From NCBI GenBank assembly GCA_016235425.1, contig JACRLC010000010.1, forward strand, positions 88,674 through 152,673: DNA of 64,000 bases, read 5' to 3'. A program made the translations under genes and the position numbers. How positions within the stretch are numbered: the first letter of the stretch is position 1; every line of letters starts with the position of its first letter. The stretch comes from Chloroflexota bacterium (GTDB lineage Bacteria; Chloroflexota; Anaerolineae; Anaerolineales; Villigracilaceae). Positions 45,025 to 54,200 of this stretch are shown piece by piece. Under the pieces are notes generated by a model. It did not search any database. It had not been told where the DNA came from and saw only the letters and a list, made by a program, of their open reading frames with translations.

Positions 45025-45966
45025 ATGAAAGTTCTGATTGCGGGCGGCGCGGGTTTTCTTGGCGTCGCTCTCACAAAATCCTTACTCGTGGATAAGCATC
45101 AGGTTTATTTATTGACTCGCAAACCGAACGCGGCTGTTCCGGCAGGCGCGGAATCCGTTCAATGGGATGGAAAAACGACCGGCGGTTGGGGAAGTCTCGT
45201 CAATGAAATGGACGTTGTGATCCACCTTGCAGGCAAGACTCTCGCCTCCTGGCCGTGGACCGATAAAACGAAGCGCGCCTTCCTCGATTCCCGCGTCGAG
45301 CCCGGACTTGCGCTTGCTGAGGCCATCCGAAAAGCGACTCAGCGCCCGCGCGTTTTCATCCAGCAATCGGGCATCAACCATTATGGATTACGCGGCGACC
45401 CGGCAGACGAATCCACCCCGCCCGCGGATGACTTCCTCGCGCAGTTGACCGTAAAGTGGGAAGCCGCGACGAAATCCGTCGAAGAGCTGGGTGTGAGACG
45501 CGTGGTCACCCGCACGGCAGTTGTGCTGGCAAAAGGAGGAGGCCTCATGCCCCTTATGGCTCTGCCGGTGAAATTGTTCATGGGCGGGCCACTCGGAAGC
45601 GGGGCGCAGGCCATGCCGTGGATCCACGTCAATGACTGGGTTGGCGCTGTCCGCTTTTTGATGGATAACGAAAATGCGCGCGGGGCTTATAATCTGATCG
45701 CCCCCACCCCAACATCGAACGCGGATTTCAACCGCACATTAGCGAAAGTTGTACATCGTCCGTATTGGTTTCCCCGTACACATCTCCAAACATCAATGAA
45801 GTGTGCGGGGTTTTCCACGCCTGCCTTTTTGCTGAGGACCCTTTTGGGCGGGATGAACGTTCTAGTTCTCGAAGGCAGGTCTGCTCAACCCCGGCGGCTG
45901 GTCCAGCTTGGGTATCGGTTTCAATTTCCAGGTCCGTATGAAGCGTTTGTCGATTTGTACGGGTAA
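45025..45966 (+). CDS. TIGR01777-type NAD(P)-dependent epimerase (SulA/YfcH-like)
   Basis: 313 residues. The N-terminal Rossmann fold has GGAGFLGVALTKSLL, then HLAGKTLASWPWTDKTKRAFLDSRV, the family-specific QQSGINHYGLRGDPADEST and PWIHVNDWVGAVRFLMDN. A C-terminal DUF1731-like domain follows (FSTPAFLLRTLLGGMNVLVLEGRSAQPRRLVQLGYRF). The ATG 45025 after GGAG is chosen; the frame upstream to 44962 lacks conservation. The substrate of the family is unknown. Confidence 0.92.
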   Translation: MKVLIAGGAGFLGVALTKSLLVDKHQVYLLTRKPNAAVPAGAESVQWDGKTTGGWGSLVNEMDVVIHLAGKTLASWPWTDKTKRAFLDSRVEPGLALAEAIRKATQRPRVFIQQSGINHYGLRGDPADESTPPADDFLAQLTVKWEAATKSVEELGVRRVVTRTAVVLAKGGGLMPLMALPVKLFMGGPLGSGAQAMPWIHVNDWVGAVRFLMDNENARGAYNLIAPTPTSNADFNRTLAKVVHRPYWFPRTHLQTSMKCAGFSTPAFLLRTLLGGMNVLVLEGRSAQPRRLVQLGYRFQFPGPYEAFVDLYG

Positions 45967-45989
45967 ATGTTCAAGGAGAAAAAGTCCAA

Positions 45990-46658
45990 ATGAAAAGAAC
46001 CATCCTTTTGCTTGCTTTCATGCTCGCGGCTTGCGCGCCGAGTGCGCCGCAATCTGCACTGCCTCAGTTTTTGCCGCCCGCCACGGCATACATTGACCCA
46101 TCCTACCCCACGGCGCAGGCGGCGATTGCTTTGCCGAATCAAACCGCGAGCGGGATTGAAGTCCACATGGATTCGGCGTGGCAGGACGGAAAGAATGTGA
46201 ATGCAAATGTCTGCTTCACCCTGCCCGACGCGTCTGACTGGTCGGTTTGGACGGCAAGTTTGAATTATGGCGGAACGGTTTTGGAACAGTTTGGGACGAC
46301 GCTGTTGAGTTTGCAGGAAGGGGCCGATGGACAGCCCGGCCAGCGGTGCGATACGCTTACGTTTGTCGTTCCGCCGGACGCCGACCTTTCCACCGCGACC
46401 ATCGTGGTGGGTGCAATTGGAACGTATCCGCGTGAAGGTGAATATTGTTCGGTGTACATGCCGAAGATCCAGCAGGCCTTGATGGAACGCGGCGTGGGCA
46501 TCGTGTTGGATTGCGTGGACGTAAATGGCGTACTGACGATGCAGGTCACCAGCTTCCCGCCGGAGATGACGAAGGAACAGGTGGATGAGATGGTGTATAG
46601 CGACGAGTTCTACACGATCAAGGGGCCGTGGTCGTTTGAGTTCAATTTAACCCAATAG
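45990..46658 (+). CDS. Putative lipoprotein
   Basis: 222 residues. The signal peptide MKRTILLLAFMLAAC ends in a lipobox (LAAC) with Cys 15, so the protein should be lipidated by Lgt and cut by LspA. The rest is a soluble beta-rich extracellular domain with five further cysteines and no recognisable family. CAAGGAG lies nicely before the ATG. It is probably cotranscribed with the epimerase 23 bp upstream. Confidence 0.8.
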   Translation: MKRTILLLAFMLAACAPSAPQSALPQFLPPATAYIDPSYPTAQAAIALPNQTASGIEVHMDSAWQDGKNVNANVCFTLPDASDWSVWTASLNYGGTVLEQFGTTLLSLQEGADGQPGQRCDTLTFVVPPDADLSTATIVVGAIGTYPREGEYCSVYMPKIQQALMERGVGIVLDCVDVNGVLTMQVTSFPPEMTKEQVDEMVYSDEFYTIKGPWSFEFNLTQ

Positions 46659-46791
46659 GAAAAAACGTTCCCGCAGTTCCCAGGTTTTGGATGCAGTTGA
46701 ACTGTATCTGCCCGCAGTGCAACTGCGGGCGAACCAGGGGGTAGCCTGCGGGACGTGCATGAAAAGGCTTCCGCAGTCTGGATGTAGTGTG

Positions 46792-46797
46792 TATAAT
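46792..46797 (+). promoter_or_regulatory. Promoter -10 box of the tyrS leader
   Basis: A consensus TATAAT (46792-46797). The -35 region 17 bp upstream reads TTCCGC (46769-46774), a weak match. The -10 ends six bases before the leader ATG (46804), so the start site should coincide with that A: a leaderless leader. Confidence 0.75.
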
Positions 46798-46803
46798 ATG
46801 CCC

Positions 46804-46848
46804 ATGTTTAAAGTTGCTTGTGTTTCCTATTATTATTCCCACCCATAA
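46804..46848 (+). CDS. Tyr-Tyr-Tyr leader peptide of tyrS
   Basis: A 14-codon frame, MFKVACVSYYYSHP and TAA. Three consecutive TAT (Tyr) codons lie at 46828-46836, directly ahead of the tyrosyl-tRNA synthetase gene. The frame is immediately downstream of a TATAAT box and followed by a strong intrinsic terminator (46869-46899). A ribosome stalled at the Tyr codons would leave GCGGTGGTG (46855-46863) free to pair with CACCATCGC (46879-46887). A ribosome that reaches the stop codon would mask it. This is the classical attenuation logic for a synthetase short of its own product. No Shine-Dalgarno precedes it. There is no T-box motif. Confidence 0.85.
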   Translation: MFKVACVSYYYSHP

Positions 46849-46854
46849 AGTTTT

Positions 46855-46899
46855 GCGGTGGTGTTTTGAACGCGCCCTCACCATCGCGGGCGCGTTTTT
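46855..46899 (+). terminator. Antiterminator / terminator switch of tyrS
   Basis: Terminator: AACGCGCCC (46869-46877) with GGGCGCGTT (46888-46896), a perfect 9-bp GC-rich stem and a TTTTT run. Antiterminator: GCGGTGGTG (46855-46863) with CACCATCGC (46879-46887), nine pairs including one G-U. The antiterminator encloses the terminator's 5' arm in its loop, so the two helices exclude each other without a pseudoknot. Confidence 0.88.
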
Positions 46900-46911
46900 G
46901 TTTGTCAATTT

Positions 46912-46937
46912 GTAGAGCGAGATTAATCTCGCTCTAC
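46912..46937. repeat. Perfect 26-bp palindrome before tyrS
   Basis: GTAGAGCGAGATT (46912-46924) is followed directly by its reverse complement AATCTCGCTCTAC (46925-46937). It sits between the attenuator and the AGGAGG of tyrS, so it could fold in the mRNA just ahead of the ribosome binding site. Confidence 0.85.
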
Positions 46938-46950
46938 TCAGGAGGATGTT

Positions 46951-48162
46951 ATGAACATCGAAGAACAAGTTGAGTTGTTGATGCAGGGCGCGGAATATGG
47001 CGATGAAGAACTCAAGAAGGCCATGACCGCCGAATTGCGCGAACGTCTTTTGATCTCTCAAAAAGAGAATCGTCCTTTGCGCGTCTACTGCGGATACGAC
47101 CCAACCTCAACGGACCTGCATCTCGGCCACACGATCACGATGCGGAAGCTTCGCCAGTTCCAGGATTTGGGACACGAGGTGACTTTTCTCATTGGCAGTT
47201 ACACTGCACTGGTGGGCGATCCCTCGGACAAGAACAAAGCGCGTCCCATCCTGACCGAAGAACAGGTTGCCGAAAACGCGCGGACCTACGCCGAACAGGC
47301 TTTCCGCGTGCTCGACCGCGAGAAGACGATCATCCGCTACAACGGCGAATGGCTGAGCAAACTGACGCTCGTTGATTTGATCCGTCTTGGACAGAACTTC
47401 ACGGTCCAGCAGTTTTTAGCGCGCGAGAATTTCGCCAACCGTTTGGAGAAGAACGAGCCGATCTTCCTGCACGAAACGTTTTATGCGTTGATGCAAGGCT
47501 ACGATGCAACCGCGATGCAAACCGATGTCCAGGTCGGCGGCACGGATCAATTGTTCAACATCATCGTGGCGGGGCGCAAGCTGCAGGAAGCGCTTGGGCA
47601 GAAACCGTTGGTGGGCGTCATCACCGGCATTTTGCCGGGGACCGACGGCGTGCAGAGAATGTCCAAGTCGACTGGTAATATCGTGCCGATCAACACGGGC
47701 GCGGAAGATATGTATGGCAAACTGATGTCCATTCCCGATGCGGCGATGGGCAAGTACATGCGCCTTGCCACACGCTGGAACCCGCACGAGATCGAGGCAT
47801 TCGAGAAGGAATTGGAATCAGGGAAGATCCATCCGCGCGATGCGAAGATGAAACTGGCGTTTGAGATCACCGGCATCTTTTACGGTGAAGCCGATGCGGC
47901 CAGGGCGCAGGATGCTTTCGTCAAGACCTTCCAGCAAAAGGAAGTACCCGATGAAATGCCTGAATTCTCGCTTCAATCCGGGCAGACGGTGCTGGATGTG
48001 ATCCTAGCCGCGAAACTGGCCCCAAGCAAGAGTGAAGCGCGGCGACTGCTCGATCAGAAAGGCGTTCGTTTGGATGGGGATGTGCTGGAACGCGGTGATA
48101 CACCCTTCCCGCATCCCGGCGTTCTTCAGGTGGGGAAGAGGCGGTTCCTGCGAGTGAAATAA
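46951..48162 (+). CDS. tyrS: Tyrosyl-tRNA synthetase
   Basis: 403 residues, class I. The HIGH motif is HLGH (57-60), the KMSKS motif is RMSKS (236-240), VGGTDQLFN lies between, and a C-terminal S4 RNA-binding domain (about 340-402; TVLDVILAAKLAPSKSEARRLLDQKGVRLDG) is present. It belongs to the TyrZ-like subgroup by its N-terminus. AGGAGG precedes the ATG. Expression is predicted to be controlled by the Tyr leader peptide and terminator upstream, linking it to the supply of charged tRNA-Tyr. Confidence 0.96.
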   Translation: MNIEEQVELLMQGAEYGDEELKKAMTAELRERLLISQKENRPLRVYCGYDPTSTDLHLGHTITMRKLRQFQDLGHEVTFLIGSYTALVGDPSDKNKARPILTEEQVAENARTYAEQAFRVLDREKTIIRYNGEWLSKLTLVDLIRLGQNFTVQQFLARENFANRLEKNEPIFLHETFYALMQGYDATAMQTDVQVGGTDQLFNIIVAGRKLQEALGQKPLVGVITGILPGTDGVQRMSKSTGNIVPINTGAEDMYGKLMSIPDAAMGKYMRLATRWNPHEIEAFEKELESGKIHPRDAKMKLAFEITGIFYGEADAARAQDAFVKTFQQKEVPDEMPEFSLQSGQTVLDVILAAKLAPSKSEARRLLDQKGVRLDGDVLERGDTPFPHPGVLQVGKRRFLRVK

Positions 48163-48206
48163 TGTCTTTGATGCAGTTCAACTGCGTCAGGAACGTGAGA
48201 AAGCAA

Positions 48207-48256
48207 AAAATAAAAAGAAGCGGTAGCTTTATCAGGCTACCGCTTCTTTTTATTTT
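48207..48256. terminator. Strong bidirectional terminator between tyrS and the sensor gene
   Basis: A perfect 21-bp stem, 48207-48227 with 48236-48256, whose core is AGAAGCGGTAGC / GCTACCGCTTCT with A-rich and T-rich ends. It encodes the last residues (KQNKKKR) and stop of the minus-strand sensor, so it serves both genes. Confidence 0.93.
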
Positions 48257-51200
48257 GTTTTGCATCGTCCGTCGGGTTTTTCCTTGTTCGCCGGGTCTTT
48301 TTCGTCTGCGGCTCTCCTCCAGGTTCGGGCCTGCTTTTCTGAATCATCTTAAGGAAGACATTAAGTATGTTTGGGTCGAATTGTTTTCCTGAGAGACTGC
48401 GGAGATATTTGATGACCTTGGGCCTGGGCCAGGACTTCCGGTATGGGCGATCCGATAGCAGGGCATCCCAGACATCTACCACGGTGAATATGCGGGCTGG
48501 AAGAGGGATTTCCTCGCCCTTCAATCCCAAGGGATAACCGCTCCCATCCCACCATTCGTGATGGGAATAGGGGATATCCAGCGATGCACGCAGGTAGGGA
48601 ATGGGGTACAGGAGATCATAAGCATAGCCGGGGTGTTTTCTCATTTCCACCCATTCACCTTTCGTGAGCGGTCCCTCTTTTCGAAGGATGTTATCGGGAA
48701 CTCCCATCTTGCCGATGTCGTGCAATAGGACGCCGCGGCGGATGTGGGTCAACTCGGGTTCGGGAATGTTCATTTGCCGCGCCAGTTTGAGGGTCAACTC
48801 ACTGACGCGGCGGGTATGTCCTTCTGTTTCTTTGTCACGAAGTTCAAGCGCTTTCCCCCATCCTTCGAGTGTGGTGTCATATGCCAGCGAGAGTTCCTGG
48901 TTACTGCGCTGCAGGTTCTCGAACAGATTTGCGTTATCGATTGCAATGGTTGCCTGACCGGCAAGCGTGTGGATGAAACTTGTCCAGTCTGCGTTTGGGG
49001 TGAAGGGTGTTCGGAAATAAAGTTCCAGCACGCCTCGAGTGAGTCCCTTGCTTTGCAGAGGCACTGCGTAATAGCTGATGAAGCCTTCGCGCAGGATCAG
49101 GTTGGAATAGAGAAAATTGGTTTGTTCATGCAGGTTTGCGATGTAGATGTCGTTATGGGCAAGAAACAACTTTCCGGCCAGGCCTTCATTAATGTGCAAT
49201 GACTTGTGAAGAATATCCGGGCTGTGAAAACCCATGCCCGTGAAATAAGCGAGCGATTGGCTTTCGGGGCTGAAGATCAAGATGGCGGCGGCGCTTGCGC
49301 CCATTTTTGTCAGCAGGTGCTCCGTCACGATATCGAGAGTCACCCGCAGGTCGAAGCTGGATGCGATGGCTGTGTCTATTTCTCTTAATGTAATGAGCTG
49401 GCGGATCTGCTCTTCGCTTCTTTCATAGAGTGTCGAGCGATAGATGGCGTTTCCGGTTATTTCGGCGATGGTCGTCATCAGGCGAACATGATGTGATTCG
49501 ATAAGGCGAGGGGCCCGAATGGCGACCATTACCGCACCGATTGTTTCCGATGGCGTGCGGATCGGTACGGTGATGCCTCCCCAGTTTTTACCGAATACTT
49601 TTACGTTTTCGGAGTGTGCCATGGGGTCTTTGGCAAAATCCATGCTCACATGGATCTTGCCGCTTGTAAATACCCACCCAGCGATGCCTTCACTTGGCTT
49701 GAAGTTGGGCCTTGGCAGGTTTGCCAATTGTCCGCTCGAGGCCTTCTGGATCAATTCATCCTTCTCCGGGTTATACAACCATATCGATGCGGTATCGGTA
49801 TCCATGCTGTGCTTGATTTCATCGAGGAGGATGGGAAGCATCTCTTCGGAATCTTGTGCGGCGCGCAGGGCAAAAGATATGCGGCTCACATCTTCCAGTT
49901 CCTCCAGCCGCTGGCGGGTCTCAGTATAGAGGCGCACATTCTCAATGGCGGCCGCGGCCTGGTGGGCAAAGATTTGGGCAAGCGCGGCGTCGTTTTCATT
50001 GAATGCGCCTGGCGCGAAGCTGTCCATGGTGATATAGCCGATGACTTCTCCGCGCGCGATCAACGGCACACCCATCCAGCCGCGTACACGATCTGCCGCG
50101 GCCCACTTCTCAAAGCGGGAATCTTCCTGGGAATTTTCCAGGATCAATGGCTGGCCGCTTCTTTTGATCGTGAGAAACAATTCATTATTTGCGGGGAAGA
50201 CTTGATTAATGGCCGTCCCCGTCTCCGGGAATCCCTTCGCGGCTGTGATGCGGGCATTTTCGCCCTCAAGTTGAAAGATTGCCGCGCTGTCATAAAAGAC
50301 AACCTGTTGGAGCGCCACCAAAATAGTATTGAGAACCTGTTGCGGTTCAAGCGTGGACGTGATAGCTGTTGCCGCGATACGAAGATTTTCCGCATCCTGT
50401 CTGCGTTTTTGTTCCGCCTGGAAAAGCCGCGCGTTTTCAATTGCCACAGCCGCTTGTTGCGCCAGGCCCGTCAAAAACTCCAGATCCGATTCCCTGAACT
50501 CCTGGTCTTTTCCTGTCCGCCATACAACCAACAGGCCGGTTAATTGGTTCTTTGTCAGGACGGACACGCCCATCAGATGTTCAAAAGGAACCTCTTGCGT
50601 GCCCTTGATCGTGATGGCGCGCGGATCTTCCATTGAGTTATTCACGATCTCGCCGGATTTCCTCTGTGCGATGGAACCCAGAATGCCCAATCCGATTTGG
50701 AGTGGATCGCTCTTTATTTCTTCCGCGTCTTTTCCGATTGCGGCAATGGCTCGAAGGGATTGTTCATTGATTTCATGTAAATAAACCGCGCTGGTCTCAG
50801 CTCTCAACAGGTCTTTGGCGTAGAGCGCGATCCTTTCCAACACGAGATCTAATTGCAAAGTCGCGGTAATATCGCGTCCCACTTCCGCGATGGCGGTTGA
50901 TTCCTGCGCCCGGCGGACGGTCTCTTCAAACAAGCGTCCCGATTCGATGGCAATGGATGCCTGATGCGCGATGCTAATCAGGAACGTCAACTCCGCTTCG
51001 TTGAACAGCCCATTGGAGCGGAGCCGCCAGGCGTTGATCGCGCCGATCACCTTTCCGCGCAGGATCAGCGGGGCCGACATCATGGTTTCGATGATCCCAT
51101 CATCCTCCGGCGTTCCGGGTACTTTTTTCCTGCGCGGGTCATTCGCTGTATCGTTGATGATTTCGGCTTTGCCGGTTGATACAATCTCGCCGGTTATTCC

Positions 51201-54200
51201 CTCTCCGATCTTTAAGGTGTGGGAAACCAATTCATTACTGAACGAGCCGGATGCCGTGACAACTTTCAATGTGGTCTGGTCATCTTGGAGTATATAAATT
51301 GCCACATGGCTTGCATCGAGGAGTTCGCAAGCGCGGGCAGTGACTTTATCAAGCACGGGGGTGATTTCGCGCGTTGTGGCAATCTCATTTGCAATATCGG
51401 CCAGGGCCTTGATGATTTTTGACCTGCGGGCTTCTTCCTGGAATAACAGCGCGTTTTCGATTGCAATTGCCGCCTGGTTTGCAAACGTCTGTATGATTGC
51501 CGCGTGTTCTTCCTGGTAGAAACCGACCTTGTCGCTATCAAGGTTGAGATAGCCGATGAGTTTATCCTGTGTAATGAGCGGCACGCCCATCCAACTGCGA
51601 ATATACTCTGTTCCCGGCATTTTTTCGAACCGATCATCAATTTGAACGTCCGGAATGATAACGGGATTCCACAAGCCGGTCCCCCATTTGCCGGCCCGGA
51701 ATAAATATGTCTTGCCGATAAATTGCCGGTCTTTAGGCAGGCCATGCTCCGCGACAATTTCAAGATATTCACCTTTCACCAATTCAATCGATGCGCTGGT
51801 GTATTCAACCAGTTTCGACAGGCTGTTCAATATGGTTTCATAGGTTTCATTCAGTTCCACGCTGGTCGTCAGCGCGGCAGTGACCCGTCTCAACGTTTCT
51901 GCTTCCTTGCGGCGTCGTTTTTCAAGCTCGAATAGTTGCAGGCGTTCCAGGGCGGTTGCGAGACTGCCCGCGATGGTATTCAAAAGCCTTTCATCGGAGG
52001 TTGTGAAGGCATCGATTTGTTTGCTTTCCACGTTCAGCACGCCAAAAATCTTTTCGCCGCTGGAGATTGGCACGCATAATTCAGAGTGAATGCCTGAAGT
52101 CACTTCAAAGTAATCGGGTTCCTTTGTCACATCGCCGACGCGAATGGGACGCCCTGTAACGACCACCTTACCGCTGATTCCTATTTTGACGGGTATTTCA
52201 TTCAAAAGTGTTGCCGGGGTGGTCCCGCGATAAGAAGCATGAGGCTTGAGCATATCCCCGGAATCGGTCAAAAGCAGGATGCCGCAGTTATCCGAATACA
52301 ACGTGTCACCGATGATATCGGTTACGCGGCGAATGAGTTCATCTGTATTCCTGGCAGATGCCCCGGCCAGTGCAATTGCATGAAGCACGGTCAATTCTTT
52401 GAGTTGTCTTTGCAATGCTTCTTCGGCGTGCTTTCTTTCGGTGATATCCTGGGCAATGGCAATGACAACATCCTGTCCAAAATAAGTGCCTTTGTAAAGC
52501 CGCACACCCTGGGGAAAGATTTCGCCGTTACCCCTTTGCCCCCAGAATTCGATCTTCTGGCTTTCACCATGAAAAGCATTACTCATGGCTTGGTTTATTT
52601 TATCCAGGTCGTTTTTGCCGGGAGCGCCAAGAACTTCGGGCGTTTTTCCAATGAAGTACTCTTTTGGATACCCATACATACGGACTGCGCCGTCGTTCAC
52701 ATCGAGAAAGCGGCCTTCAGAATCGTGGATATAAATCGCATCCGTAACGGTGTTGAACAGACCTTTATAACTGCTTTCACTCTTGAACATCGCCTCTTGC
52801 GTTGATTTACGCTGAATAGCCGCGCCCAGCGTGCTCACAGCCGTGCGCAAGGCCTCAATTTCCACCGCAGACCATTCGCGTTCCTCGCGGCAATCGTCGA
52901 AACCCAGGAATCCCCACCAATCATTCCCCGCCTGGATCGGGAAACACACGATGGATAAAATCCCCTCGCGCGAAAATTCCACTTGTTCTTGCGGGGGCAG
53001 TTCCTTTACAATTCCATAAGCAGGAAGGCCGTCGTCAAAAAGTTTGATCCAACGTGAATAACCGGCTTCCGCAAAATTCATATCTTGCAAAGCCGTGTTG
53101 CCAATTTGAGGTTCGATTCCGGCATCGCACCATTCAAACAATTGCGAGATGAGGATTTCCTGTTGCGGGGAAATGGATTTTTTGAACATGTATACACGGC
53201 TGGCTTGCGCTGTCCTGCCAAGTCGTTCCAATACCTGCTCGATGCAATCCTCCCAGCTTGGTGATTTCAAGAATTGTTCCGCGGCAAAACCCACGGCTTC
53301 CAAAATCAACTCGCGGCGGCGCAAGGCTTCCTGGGCAAGTTTTTGATCGGTAATATCCAGCATAATACCCTGCCAGAATAGGGGAGTCCCATCGTCGCCT
53401 TTGATAATATAGGCCTCCTCCCTGATCCAAACGTAATGTCCATCACGCGCACGTAGCCGATATTCTATTCGAAAGGGATCGCCTGTTTGGTTCGTGCGGA
53501 AGTCTTCTGCCAGCACGCGCTCCCTGTCTTCCGGGTGCAGGGAATTCTCCCAAAGGTCGCTTTCCGCCATCCATTCTTCAGTGCTGTAACCGAGGATATC
53601 CTTTATGCGAGGACTCATGTACTGGCTGGTCTGCCGCTCATCGAATACATCCAGGAAAACCATCGCGGGCAATCGTTCAACCAACACGCGGTAACGGCTT
53701 TCCGCCTCCTGCAAAGCAATTTCAGCTTTCTTCTGCTCGGATATATTCAAAAATAATCCCTGCCAGTAAAGAGGGTTTCCTTCATCGTCGCAGATCAAAG
53801 TCGCCATATCGTGGATCCAGACCACGTGCCCATCGCGCGAGATGAGACGATATTCCGCGTTAAATGGGCCGCGTGTTTGTTGCGTTCGCTCGTTCTCTTC
53901 CTGGACCCTTTGCCTGTCGCCGGGATGAATGAGGTTGATCAGCAATTCGGGATTTTCCGTTAATTCTTCGGGTGAATAGCCGGTGATTGCAGAAATTTGC
54001 GGGCTTGAAAAATAATCCAGGCTGCGCCTGTCCGGCGTCTGGGTATAGACTGTGGCGGGCATATGTTCTATCACGGTACGATAGCGCGCCTCGGCTTCCT
54101 GTAAAGCAAGTTCTGCTGACTTTTGTTTTGTTATGTCGGTAACAAACCCTTCATAATAGAGTGTTTTTCCGCCTGCATCATGGACTACTCTTGCATTCGT

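Noticed and set aside
46741..46950. T-box riboswitch upstream of tyrS
   Set aside because: The leader is under 160 bases from the promoter, has no T-box UGGN bulge or Stem I architecture, and a peptide-based switch explains it fully.
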